The notes under the pieces are model-generated. The model saw nothing but the letters and a program-made list of their open reading frames with translations, made no database searches and was not told the DNA's origin. From contig NC_059256.1 in assembly GCF_017591435.1 (NCBI RefSeq), forward strand, positions 12,757,811-12,821,810: a stretch of 64,000 nt of DNA, read 5' to 3'. Source of the stretch: Portunus trituberculatus. Its lineage: Eukaryota; Arthropoda; Malacostraca; Decapoda; Portunidae. A program made the translations under genes and the position numbers. This document shows, piece by piece, positions 33,345 to 47,760 of the stretch. The first letter of the stretch is position 1, and each line of letters begins with the position of its first letter.

Positions 33345-35876
33345 ACCGCAAATTTTAACCGCTAGCTCCATTTGATTGATCACGCCCCTTATTTTGTCTA
33401 GAGAATGGGATCGTATGCTTTCGTAGCAACATTTCTTCTTTGTTTAGAGAAGTGAGTAATGCCTTCTAATTTTCTAGATTTGTTTATAGAAGATGGAAGA
33501 AAAAAGTACTGCGTTTTGCAAGACCGCACCATTTGCTAACATTTGAGTCCTGGCATGTGAAACAGAACATGTCAAGGAGAGGGAGTTTTGTAGCTCGACG
33601 AAACTCATTTATTGAAAAATTCTCTCTGCCAGGGTTTTTCTTGTCCTACTAAGAGTCAGATGAGATCGCTTCGTAGTGTCTTCTTCTTCTCAACCCAACT
33701 TTTCCGAAGCACAATCAAATGACGGCACGATCCCAAAAACTGTCTTCTGTACGGCAGGCGAGAATCTGGGTCCTCAAAAGTAGGTTGGGTACTATCCTAC
33801 CTCCCTGTCAAAACTGATGTATTATTATTAGGAGCCTCAAACAGTTAGTTATTACAATTAGACTTTGTTTTCGGCAATGGAGATATTATTTTGGATATAA
33901 GAACAACGTCAAAAAAAACATAATGGCCGTAGGATCGCAATTTTTTTTTTCAGACTGTCAGGTCAAAGAGATCGTGACAACGACCATCAAATGTCCTTAC
34001 AATGGTGGCCAATCCGTCTACTGTCTGGGCCATAAACTCAATGGAAATACCTTCAGATTTGTGTCAAAGGACAATGTCCCTGACTAATCTCAAAGTGAAT
34101 AATAGTACATGAAGAGCTACAAGTATCTAGTCCAGTCAAAACATGTCAAACTATCTTAAATGACTCAAAACATGCCAACTGTCAAATGTCTCAAAACATG
34201 TCAAACTGTTTTAAATGTCAAACATGATGTCTTAAAAATGCCCTCAAAACATGCCAATGTCTTAAAATGTCAAAACATGCCAAACTGTCTTAAATGTCAA
34301 AACATGCCAAACTGTCTTAAAATCTCAAAACATGCCAAACTGTCTTAAAATGTAAACATGTCTTTAAATGTCAAACATGCAAACTGTCTTAAAGAAAACA
34401 TGAAACTGTCTTAAATGCCTCAAAACATGAAACTGTCTTAAAATGCCCTCAAAACATGCCAAACTGTCTTAAATGTCAAACACAAACTGTCTTAAAATGC
34501 CTCAAAACATGCCAAATTTTAAATTCAAACATGCCAAACTGTCTTAAAGTGATGTCAAACTGTCTTAAATGTCAAAACATGAAACTTTCTTTAAATGCCT
34601 CAAACATGCCAAACTGTCTTTAAATGCCCTCAAACATGCCAAACTGTCTTAAAAACTGTCAAAAGTCAAACATGTAAACTGTCTTTAAATGTCAAACATG
34701 AAACTGTCTTTAAAGAAACATGAAACTGCAAATGCATCAAAACATGAAACTGTCTTAAATGTCCTCAAACATGAAACTGTCTTAAATGCCTCAAAACATG
34801 CCAAACTGTCTTAAAATGTAAACATGTACTGTCTTGCCTCAAAATCATGAAACTGTCTTAAATGCCATCAAACATGAAACTGTCTTAAAATGTCAAACAT
34901 GAAACTGTCTTAAATGTCTCAAACATGAAACTGTCTTAAAATATCAAAACATGAAACTGTCTTAAAATGATCAAAACATGAAACTCTTTGTCAAAACATG
35001 TAACTGTCTTAAAATGTCTCAAAACATGAAACTGTCTTAAAATGTTTCAAAACATGAAACTGTCTTAAAATGATCAAAACATGTTAAAATGTCTTCAAAT
35101 GCCTCAAACACTGCCAAACTGTCTTAAATGAAACTCACATGATCAAAATGAAACTGTCTTAAATGTCAAAACATGCAAACTGTCTTAAAATGTCAAACAT
35201 GCCAAACTGTCTTAAAATGTCAAAACATGAAACTGTCTTAAATGTCAAAATTAAACTCTCTTAAATGCCTCAAAACCTGCAAACTGTCTTAAAATGATCA
35301 AACATGAAACTGTCTTAAAATGTCAAATGCAAACTAAATTGATCAAAACAAAACTGTCAAAATTTCAAATCATGAAACTGTCTTCTTTCTAAAATCCAAA
35401 ATCCTCAAATACATGAAACTGTCTTAAAATGTCCTCAAAACATGCCTCAAACTGTCTTAAAATGTTCAAAAACATGTCAAACTGTCTTAAAATGTCAAAA
35501 CATGAAACTGTCTCAATTGGTAAAACATGCCAAACTGTCTAAAATGTTCAAAACATGTCAAACTGTCTTTTTCAAATGCCTCAAAAGATCTCAAACTGTC
35601 TTAAAATGTCAAACATGAAACTGTCTTAAATGCCATCAAACATGCCAAACTGTCTTACACTGTCAAAACATAAACTGTCTTAAAATGTCAAAACATGCCA
35701 AACTGTCTTCAAATGTCAAAACATGAAACTGTCTTAAATGTATCAAACTTAAAATGAAAACATGAAACTGTCTTAAAATGCTCAAACATGAATCTGTCTT
35801 AAATGTTCAAAACATGAAACTGTCTTTAAAGTCAAAACATGGAAACTGTCTTAAAGTCAAAACTTAAAAGTGAAAA

Positions 35877-35927
<51 letters not shown>

Positions 35928-36036
35928 AAGAAAATGGTAATTTTAATGTGGATAAGTGGAGAGAGAGAGAGAGAGAGGAAAGTCTGTGTAGTAGTAGTAG
36001 TAGTAGTAATAGTAATGATAAAGAGATAAGGATACA

Positions 36037-36115
<79 letters not shown>

Positions 36116-39100
36116 TCTTTAGAGACATAAAAAGTATTTCTTTGACAGGCTGGATCCACCAAAAAAAAACCACCACCACCACTACTGAATTTTGTTTAAG
36201 ATTACTATATAGAAGATATTTTTCCTTTTAGTTCAAGGGAAGAGAAGAAGAAGAAGAGGAAGGAGGAGGAGGAGGAGGAGGAGGTTAAGGTATCATGATC
36301 CAGTAGTATTGGTCAGCTGTCAGAATCAGGAAGTGATTTTCTTGATGGAGGTACAGGTAGTGGAAATTTTGAGAGATGGACAGGGTTTGAAAGTGACTAT
36401 TTTTTGACTTGTTTTTGACTATGAAGGAAGGGAGGTAGGATAGTCAAATTGGAGAGAAGGTGGAGGAAACATGGAGGAAGGTCTGTGTGGAGGAGAAAGT
36501 GGAGGTAACTTGTGGAGGGAGATATGGAGGAAAGATTTGAGGGTGTGAGAAAAAATGAAAAATATCAGTTTTCAGTTGAGACTATCTAGAAAACTACTAT
36601 TTTAACTATGAAGGAAGGGAGGTAGGATAGTCAAAATTGGAGAGAAGGTGGTGGAGACATGGAGGAAGGTCTGTGTGGGAGGAGAAATGTGGAGGTAACT
36701 TGTGGAGGGAGATATGGAGGAAAGATTAAGAGTGTGTAGACGAAAAAACAAAAATACCTGGTTTTCAGTAGAGACTATTTTGAAAAGTACTATTTTAACT
36801 ATGAAGGAAGGGAGGTAGGATAGTCAAAATTGGAGAGAAGGTGGAGGAAACATGGAGGAAGGTCTGTGTGGGAGGAGAAATGTGGAGGTAACTTGTGGAG
36901 GGAGATATGGAGGAAAGATTTGAGGGTGTGAGAGAAAAATGAAAAATATCTGGTTTTCAGTTGAGACTATCGTAGAAAACTACTATTTTAACTATGAAGG
37001 AAGGGAGGTAGGATAGTCAAAATTGGAGAGAAGGTGGAGGAAACATGGAGGAAGGTCTGTGTGGGAGGAGAAAGTGGAGGTAACTTGTGGAGGGAGATAT
37101 GGAGGAAAGATTTGGAGGGTGTGGAGGAAAAATGTGAAAAATTATCTGGTTTTCAGTAGAGACTATTTTGAAAAGTACTATTTTAACTATGAAGGAAGGG
37201 AGGTAGGATAGTCAAAATTGGAGAGAAGGTGGAGGAAACATGGAGGAAAGTCTGTGTAGGTGGAGGTAAGTGGAGGTAACTTGTGGAGGGAGATATGGAG
37301 GAAAGATTAAGGTTTGGTGGAGGAAAAAATGTGGAAAGTTGTAGGGTTTTGGTGTGTGACTATCTTAGAAAACGACTATTTTAACTATCAAGGAAGGGAG
37401 GTAGGATAGTCAAAGTTGGAGGGAAGGTGGAGGAAACATGAAGAGGAAGGACACACTATAGCTCAGAGAGAAACTGAGGAACAAAACTATACAGGTTGAG
37501 CTGAGCGGGGAGAGTTGAAGTAGACAGGCTGAAAGACAGAAGCACTGGTGACTGGGATTGCACAGAGAGAGGCTACAATCTAATAAACTGGGAGGCACTG
37601 GGAGAGGCTGGGAGGCACTGAGAGAGGCTGGGATGCACTGAGAGAGGCTGGGAGGCACTGGGAGAGGCTGGGAGGCACTGGGAGAGGCTGGGAGGCACTG
37701 GGAGAGGCTGGGATGCACTGGGAGAGGCTGGGAGGCACTGGGAGAGGCTGGGAGGCACTGGGAGAGGCTGGGAGGCACTGGGAGAGGCTGGGAGGCACTG
37801 GGAGAGGCTGGGAGGCACTGGGAGAGGCTGGGAGGCACTGGGAGAGGCTGGGAGAGGCTGGGAGGCACTGGGAGAGGCTGGGAGGCACTGGGAGAGGCTG
37901 GGAGGCACTGGGAGAGGCTGGGAGGCACTGGGAGAGGCTGGGAGGCACTGGGAGAGGCTGGGAGGCACTGGGAGAGGCTGGGAGGCACTGGGAGAGGCTG
38001 GGAGGCACTGGGAGAGGCTGGGATGCACTGGGAGAGGCTGGGAGGCACTGGGAGAGGCTGGGAGGCACTGAGAGAGGCTGGGAGGCACTGGGAGAGGCTG
38101 GGAGGCACTGGGAGAGGCTGGGAGGCACTGGGAGAGGCTGGGATGCACTGAGAGAGGCTGGGAGGCACTGGGAGGCTGGGAGGCACTGGGAGGCTGGGAG
38201 AGCACTGGGAGAGGCTGGGAGGCACTGGGAGAGGCTGTCTGCAACTCAGGCTACACACAGACTTTCCTCAATTTTTTCTCCACCTCTCCAATTTTGACTA
38301 TCCACTGGTATGTGACTTGTTTGGACCCATGAGCCTAATCGCGTTCAGTTAAAAATAGTCAAAATTTTTTTGACAATTGTTCCTAGCGCTGGACCCCTAT
38401 TAGATCAAAATGCCCAATCCAGGATGGCCACTTTATCAACTTTGGGTAACTTCCAGCATAGATCAAGGAGACCCTCTAAAGCTTCTTTCCATATCTCCCT
38501 CCACAAGTTAACCCTACAAGGCTACGTTTTTGGTATCTACTCTACCACACAGACTACAACTTCCGCTAATGATGACAACTTTCCTCCAGATGCCCAAAAT
38601 ATAGTTTACAACTCTCCAATTTTGACAAAACTGATCGCGATGTACAACTTTTCAAATCATTATCCCTTTTGAACCAGTCAAAAAAAAATACAAACAGTGG
38701 TTTTTGTCAAAAAATAGTTTTGTCTCTATATCAAAAACAACATATCAATCAAACCATCACAGATGGTCAACTTCGCCACGTTATTCGTCGCTTTATTCAT
38801 TTCTGGTGCTTTTGTAATTTTTCAGATTTCATGCCCTGATTAACAAGATTTCCCAGCTATAGCCTTCGGCCTTTTAAGGGTATCTTCGTCATTTTTCTTA
38901 CCGCCGTTTTCCACTATCTTATTTCCCACACCTGTTATCAAACCACTCTGATCCTGAAGCGAGGGTCACCCACCTTTCAACCTATGACCGACAGTTTCGA
39001 ACCTTGCATTATTGCTTAGGAATTTCCTCTATTGTCCCTTTTGACCACCTCTGACTCATCTGTTCTCCATCCTGCTTTCCTCGAGCTTCTTAAAAAGGAC

Positions 39101-42100
39101 TTTCGTGATAGTCTAGTCCACGGGGTCGTAGTTTAAAAGCATAAGCACAGCGGGTTAAAAGTTAGTCTACGTTCAAGTTAGTTTAGTTTAACAGAACTAC
39201 CAGTATTTGCGCCCTCGCACCTGTCCCTAATCGTCAGTGGGAGCGTAACACTGAACAATAATAAATGGCGGAATGAACACTTGAAATTTCAAGGAACTTG
39301 ATGTAGGTCCTAAAACGCTCAACCCCCTCACTCACGCGTCGTGGAGCCGCCAATCCAAATTACATTGGTCAGGATCTGATCCTGAATGAAATTTTTAACC
39401 ACGTGAGACCCGATTTGTACCCACTGTACACTAGCTTCAAATTAATCTACAAACAAGCATGAAAGTGTTCACAGAGATGTTACAATCTTTCCGATAACAC
39501 CTCCTACAATGCTGGAAGCACAAGCGAGATCAGTGAGGCTGGAACTCAGTAAACAAGTGGGACAGGTCAAAATCAAGAGTGGCAAGTGCGATAAACTAGC
39601 GAGTCAGTAAAGCTAAAGCAGTAAGCTAGGCAGATGTGGATGGCAGTCAGTGTCTCTCTCTCTTCTGGGGATAGGACTCCTTGTCTCCTCAGGATGCAGT
39701 AGAGCTGACTCAATCTAGAGCTCGGTCAATCTCTCTGGCTGACCCTGACGCGCTCGCGGTCATTTAAATGTAGGATGGCGCACCTCTGGACTAGTCAGCA
39801 AACAAGGTTGATTAGTTTTTCTGTATCCTACCCAAGATATGGAGCGAACTCATCCGGCTCTGATACTGTTTTCTATGAGCTCACTGACCTCTAAATTAGC
39901 CCATATTACCCACTTGTGTTTTCCCACCTCGTGCTACATTTGCTGATCATCCATTTTAATCGCCACATATCTGCTACCACCATCAGCTCCAAAGTCTGCT
40001 CAATTTCAGGCTACTTTCTGGCTAAACAAGGTTCAAAACCACTTAGGATCTAGGCTACCCGTCTCCAGCAGTTCTAGCCTCTCGAGGTCTCATCCCGTTA
40101 CCCTTCCTCTAGGGATTTAGCGACCTAAGCCAGTTTGTCTAGCTTTTTCGACACCGGTCCACTGTTCGACGTTTGAAAATAATTCGTTTTCGTCCTATTG
40201 GTTAAGTTGTCTTAGTTCGACTTGCTGCCTTAGTCTTTTCCGATGCTGTTTATCGTCCACTGCGTCCCACTGTCTCACTTTGTTTTTGACTGTCTAAGTC
40301 AGCCACCAGGCAGTCTCATACGTTCTTCAGCCTACCTCTCAATGGTACCAGATGATTATTATTATTATGCAACAGTAATTCTCTTCTCTCTCTCTTTGGA
40401 ACATGTTAGCCGTCAAAGTTTTACCCAACTGTCTGCTTTCTTTCGATCCAAATGTCACCTGACGATCACCCTAAGACTAGCAAGTGGAGCTGCAATCCTT
40501 TCAGAAGGTGAGCTGTCTTCTGTCCATCAAGATCCCTGGAGAGGCAGTCACTTCAATTCACCTCAGATAGCTAGGACAGCAAATCACTTTCCATCCTGTC
40601 TTAAAGCTTCGCTAGGACTCAAAACGATCTTTTTCTAATCCGTCATGTGACCTAGGTGGAGTTCCATCCACGCTCTCTTCCTCTCAAGACTTTTTGGTTG
40701 TGATCTTTGGATCGACTCTCACTTGTACCAAGTTAGAGCTATCGATCACTGATCTTCCAATAGGATCTCTTCAGGCATAAGCGCTTAAACCCCACCACAT
40801 AACAGGGGGAAAATGCCCCAGTTACCTCGATCCTTTTCTAAGCGACGTGTTTATGGCCAGGCAACCCTCACTAGATAGTGTTTCTAGCGTCACTATCTTT
40901 GACTGCTATAGCCTCCCAGACAGACGTACATGTGGGTCCACCACCGGATCAGTTATACACTGCATTTTTTGCCCCTGCAGGTCCCAATTGAGCCTCCATT
41001 CCCAAGACGGCTCTCTCCTTCCCACTTACTAGGTCACACTCATGCCTTCCATGGTATGGAGGAACGACCCCCATGAGCCGACAACCAAATTTTTTTTCGC
41101 CTCTTACGCCTCAGACCAGGCATAAACTCACTCAACTACAGCCCCCTGAGCTAAAATGTTCCCAACGCCGCCACGAGGCTGAAAAATCCAGAACTCATTA
41201 GTTTTGCAAAGCACATCAGGCAATTGAAATCATAGAAAACGCATTTCCACCTCTTGTGCTAACTTCAGAAATCAGGCGGGCTTACTCCTGATTACGGGCC
41301 TCCCAGGTTAATGAAAATGCATCGCTGACGAATACTTATCTGCTGCCCCATTATCCTATGCAAATGACTATGTGTTGGCTGCTCAGAAGGACCTCCTATC
41401 ACACCACACCGCAATGCCTAAAAGGCTCCCTCAATTGCAGAGTAAGCCGATTTGCACATTCATAGAAGAGTTTTTGCGATCCCGATGATGGACTTGTGGA
41501 GGGAGATATGGAGTCTCTCAAAAAAAGAGCTACTGCTCCAACCAGGCCTTAGTGGAGATGTAAAAGTGAAGAATTTCACTCGTTGCCTCAAGACACGGCA
41601 TGGCTGACAGTATCCCACTGAGATTTTGAGGACATATATCTCCCTCCGACAGATTCACGAAACAGCTCCCCGTTTTTACTATGTTCAAGGAAGGAGGTAG
41701 GATAGTCAAAATTGGAGAGAGGTGGAGGAAACATGGAGGAAAGTTCCATGTTTGGTTGAGAAGCTAAAGCCCCAAGTGATCCTAGTGGAGCCAAGGCCTT
41801 TTTTTACATGTGAGGGAGATATGGAGGAACCATCCTGGTCAATTCCCAGCAGCCAAAAACAGTGCCTCCACCTAGATAAATCTCTGACACTAAACATGAA
41901 CTATTGTCAAGGAAAATCTCTTAAACCAGTCAAACATGTAAGTTGGTTAAATATCTCATACACTTTCCTTGAAGTTGAGTCACACATGAAACCTGCCAAA
42001 CTGTAGAAACTTGAGCCTACTATTTGGGTGAAAACACCGTCAGAATAAATGAAAGAAGTGTTGAATGTTTTCGATCTCACTGGGGTAGTCAACCACTAGC

Positions 42101-45100
42101 CTGTGAGAGTCAGAGGTATGTCTAATTTGAAACTACTACCCTACCCTGGAGGGACTACTTGCAGACTGTATGGAGGTTACCCAGTCAAGATGCTGCCCAT
42201 GAGGTAACTTGTGGACTAGATGATAGTGACGGATATGGAGGTGAACCTCCAAGCTATGTTCCACCAGCCGGTAGCATAAGGAAAACTTATGTTTCTGTAC
42301 AAGATCGCATAGTAAACCCTGATTATCATATACCGCTAAGGGCGGTAGTCTATAAAAAGAATACATGCCACAGGGCTGACCCTACTGATACCCAGGGAAA
42401 TGACAAAACACTATTACTCTGGAATACTCCAGAAATCAAGCCATTCTCCGCCCTATGGAATAATAGCACACGTTGAAGGTCTCAAAACAGGCCCAGCTTC
42501 CTTATCAATTTGCCACATGGCAACAAAGAGGATTGTCTTAACCATTCTCTAGTCAGGAATCCATCTACCTCTGTTTCCTCCACATTCCTCCAGTTAGACT
42601 AGCTCGAGGCGTTCCTTGATTAGTCATGAGATGCTAGGTCTTTAAACTGAGTAGTTAGTGAGTGATGGAGACGCCGAGTAAATGATGTTGAACGTCATCA
42701 CGAAATGGCAAAAGACACGTTTAACATTTCTTACGTATTGTTGCACAAGCTCCAGACTGTACCCTTCCTGAGGTCGGTTAAGGTGTGACATCATTTTTAC
42801 CGTTGGGATTCCGAATGTGGATCTTTTTTAAAAGCTTCGGGGTATTTTTCACTCACGCAGGGCATGAAAACCAAAACTAAGATTCAAAACTTGTTCTAGT
42901 CTGGCAAAGCCTCAAGCACTTGTATGCAATTATCACATATGGCCTGTACACCTTCTGAAAACATTTTTAGGAACCAAACAGGACGTCTCATGGGCCTGGT
43001 ACCCAGAATGGAACAGTCCTCAGTGACTACGTCTATAAGTGACGTGACTAGCCGGAATAAGTCAGAACTGTCTTGCCAGTGAACAGTCCCAATTAAATGG
43101 AAAGAAGAACTCCTAGTGATTGGATAGGTTATCTTACCCCATATGAAAAGGACTAAATCGAGTCGCAGTCATTTAAAGCTCAACAGTGTCAAATGCTTGA
43201 CAAACTTAACCTTAAGCCGTCAAACATACATTCCTGTATCACCACCGCTGATGTGGCCCTCTCTGCCAGGATTTAGTAAAGGCCCGTCCGGTGCAAAATG
43301 ATGCCACGTAACAGATAATTCCATATCTCCCCATACTGACAGACCATTCATAACACTTGGGCTGGCACGCTTCAGGCCAAAGAAATGGAATCGAGAGACA
43401 GGTCCGACCTTTTGGATAACGCGTTTCCCATCAAACCTAAAAAGGACCTCATGGACGATCCGCCTGTGTACGTGCACCTCCCACTGAAAAACAGATTAGG
43501 GGCACACCGAATAACAACAGTGGGACTGACAAATACGCCTGAAGTATGGGCAAAACATATCATAGTTCAGGTTAGCTGAGCAAAGTACGTTATCGACTGC
43601 CGATTCATCTTAAAAAAAAAAAAAAAAAAATGTAACTGAACGCCGATTTTGGGGTACCCATGGTTATTCGGAGCAGAACATATGACAGTCTGCACATCCT
43701 TTTCATTGAAAATCGCAAATAAATAACCGTTTCTAATAGTAGATCTACACCTAGTCGCTCAATGGGCTATCTTGGGGACCTTTTTACTAACAGGGGAGCT
43801 TCCGAGAATTACCAGATAGGCTGGACAAATAGCACCCATCGGAGTAATATACGTTTGTTCAGTCGCGGCCACCAAATCAGAATGACTATGTACTGGACCC
43901 CTGTGGATTTTGCTATATACACTTGACAGATTGGCTAATGTGCGCTATACATCAATAACTGCACAGACCCACATTTTCAGGACTAATCCGGGGGCGATGT
44001 GTACACAACTCATTCATTGCTCCATTACCAAAGGTTTGGATCACTGTAAGAAATGATGACAAGAAATTGGTACAGACTGAGAAGCATACTGTAAACACCA
44101 TCAAAACATGCCCAGACGGCCGAAAAATCTGATGTTTCCATTGGCTCAGGCAATAGAATCATATAATTTAACCGTGAGCCTGTACATAACTCATGTCCGT
44201 TAAGACAAGCCCGCGTCATAATGAAACGCATAGATTTATGATCAATGATAGGCTACAAAGACTTTTTAAAACATGCAAATGAGCATAGGATCCCCTTAGA
44301 GTTCCTGCGGAGGAAAGTTCCCACACGAGGCCATGCCTATAACTCCACCTTCGGGAGCTACAGGACTGTGGAGTCTTGGATCGGACGTGGTATTTTACCA
44401 AGCACCCTGACAGACCCGCCAAGCACCTCTCCACATTATGCACCCTCAATTTGTACAGTGGGCTGACCCAAGTTTTTAACGAATAGTGTTTTTTCACAGC
44501 TGGTAAAAGGAGGAGTGACAGCTACCATTTTCTGGCACCGTACTTTGTATGCATACAGAGACTGCGTGAACATTTACCTGCCTCCATTACCATTCCTGCC
44601 ATTTGCTTTATACCATTAAAGCTTTAAAGTATCCGAAATGCAACTACGGTACAGACACTGATTAACTTAAAATCCCGATTGACGGACCCCTAAGCGTAAA
44701 AAATGGCGCTCCAACAGTAATGGAGACGGGGCTCTACACGTTGAACCAAGCCGATAGTACCTGAAACTCATCTGTAATGGGTCATGCCTGTATAGTTCCC
44801 ACATAAAAATACGGTAGCCTGCTTGTCACAAGGGGCTAGGTTCCGAAAGAGCTAAAAACTTCTACAGTCAGGGTAATTTTCGTGATGGGCATAGTTCCTC
44901 AAGCATCTTGCAACAGTGCCTAGATTCGAAAGGTAGTGCCTGCAATACTTTGCTTTACTGATTTTATATTCACTCAGAAGGTTTGTATCCCAAGTCTTAG
45001 TACGCCGCCTTGGGGCAACGTTCAACGAACATAAAAGACATTTTGCAATCACTTTTTGTCCCCTGCTAGCCAATAGATTCTCAACCATTAGTCATGTTTG

Positions 45101-47692
45101 CCTAAAAACTATGTCTCAAGAAATACACCTCGTCAACTATGGTTAGGGGCAAAATGTGGGCCTATGAATCGGGCCTGTTCACTGTACCAACCAGCTTCCT
45201 TATGTTTCCTCAAGTAGGGGCGGCACGCGCCCCATGACCGTCAGGATCTCATCAAACCGTGCTCAATTATACGCACGGCTTACAGTAACAGGGTGACGTC
45301 TGGGAAAGTGAACCTGTCCATCCCTCCTAATTAAGTTACACCCTCATAGCAACCCAAGTTTTTCAAAGACTTTACGTCTAATATCTTAGCAGGTGTAGCC
45401 TTCAAGTACCCACCGCCAGTTTTTGTGCGAGCAGGGCAGACTTTTCCGGCTATCTAAAAATGTACCTGTACAAAACACTAAATCCTGGTGCAGCTCAACT
45501 TAAAAGCTTATCACGCTTTGATATTATTACGACACCATTCGTTATCCTGTGATCCCACTCTAAGTACTCTACAATGTGTGCATAAGACTGTCAGGCTCTG
45601 GTGGACTGGTATAGCAGAGATGCTATAGGACCTGGAGATAATCATATCACCTAATCATCATTCCCAGGGTTTTGGTATGGGAATTAAACCATATTATGAA
45701 GTCTATTACCTCCATTTACGTATTTTTCTGTAGGCGGGCATCAGCAGTCTTATCTTGGAGGTGCATGAGTACCATGGGGTCTCCTGACGCCTAGGAGGCT
45801 GTAGAGGGAGTGTTAGAGTCCTATCCTTCAAAAACTTATCCTGGATCCCCAATGGTCAAAACAACTTGGATATGAAGTACGTGGTAGATCTGGGAGTCAT
45901 CATCAATTTTCGTTAGAGTGTGTCTGAAGTATCTTTTGTCCCTTTCTTAGTATCACCATCTAGCCTTTTTGCCTCATTATTGAAAAAACACAGAGACGTA
46001 GTATGTCTTAAATTGATGTGAGGCGAATTTATCTACCTTGCAGCGGAAAGAGAACCCAATTTCGTTCATTCATTTTAAAACTGAGGATCCCTCATAAACC
46101 TGATATATGTATGCTATCACGCAAATACGTTTTTTGTCAAGATAAGCAAAGTTTTTGGGAGTCACAAGACTGGGCATTAAGCAGACATTCTTTGTCAGCA
46201 ATGTCACTTCATTGAGTGAGCAAATGCCATAACAAACAAGGAGGCCCTATAGTGGAAAACGTAGGTGTTTTTCCGATTATCCACTGCATCCAGTGAGAGT
46301 CTAGGCAACAAAACCTGGGCTCATATTCAAAGGCCTCCCAGTTATTTAGTCTTGGCGCAAACGCTCTTTAGGAATTTTTCAGGTTTTTATGAAAGTATCA
46401 GTCCAGTCGCAATGCCATACGCAATGGTTATGGTACAGCGAAAAGACTGCTCCTTTAGGCCCATCATTTGTGGAATCGGCAATCAACTAATACGGCCGCA
46501 CCTTAGTGTCCCTACTTATTATCGACTGGATGACCGTAATCTCTATTATTACAAATTTTGTGCTGCCAGCTTGTGTGTGTGTGTGTGTGTGAATTACGTA
46601 GAAGTCTATTCTCAGTGCAATTAGCTCACGGGCTCACATAAATATTAGTATATTAGTATCTACCATATCCAAGGTGATTAATCAAGTGGGTCTTGAAAAA
46701 ACTTTGTAGGCCTCTTGCAGTGCGTGGGAGCCGAAGTACTTTAATCTACTCTCCAAGTGATGCAGTGCTCACAGGGCAAGTGACGTTAGGAAAATTGATC
46801 CCTCATCAGTAGCAAATAGCGGTACATTGTACATCGATCTAAAAACCTTGTCATTACTTCTTATGGGCTTGTCATTTGAATTTTAATCTGAGGTTGTCTT
46901 CTCATAAGCTCAGCCTGTGTCTTTATTGTAAAGTGTCAAGACAATCCAGTCAGTAATTGCAGGAGGAATGTGTGTGCTAGACGGGACCTGGCTGACTCAA
47001 GGATCAGGCTTCAAACACTAACTGCACTTGTGGTATATCTTTCAGACTGTTTACTTAGACTTGATGACAGGAAGGACTCAGTGCGTGTCAAAACTGTTAA
47101 CTAAACTAAAACGGCTTGAGATGCTAGAAACTGGGTTAAATTTCTAAAAATGCTTGATTTGGGAGTACAAATGATGAAAATTCCTAAAAAAAAAAAAAAA
47201 AAAAAAACAAGAAGGGAAGTTTTGACTGATGGCCCTATTGTGCCCTACCATGGAACACAAGAAAAGTCTGGGAAAAACTAAGTTCTCTGGCCCTAGTAAA
47301 AAACTGTGTAATTTTCAATGTCTGTCTATTGAAAGGCTGTTATCAAACAAAATGTGTCTGTGGCCCTCTAGTCTGGCCCTTTTAACAAAACCAGCTGTAC
47401 TATGGAGAGTGCCCTGGCTTTCAATACCACACCTATATGATGCTGAAGAAACTGAGTCAGACATAATCTCTCAAGGGGCGACAGACAGTTTTCTGGTAGA
47501 AACAAAAGTCTGGAAATACATTTTTAATTACATTATATCTCTGTAACAGTGTTTACAGTTTGTCCACAGACAGTTGAAGGCTAAGAGTTAGGAGGAAGTA
47601 ATTTGGTATTTTTACTGATTAGAAGACTCTCAGTTTGCTCCAGGCCTAGAGGAGAGTTAATAAAGTTGTGAAAGGAGGTGGATTGTGGGAGG

Positions 47693-47760
<68 letters not shown>

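Noticed and set aside
37410..38258. Minus-strand open frame of 282 codons, Pro/Ser/Leu/Gln/Cys-rich
   Set aside because: It is a periodic translation of the 20-bp satellite in several frames at once, with no splice or start context.
42159..42476. 105-codon frame in the mosaic stretch
   Set aside because: No recognised family; it overlaps satellite words and lies in doubtful sequence.
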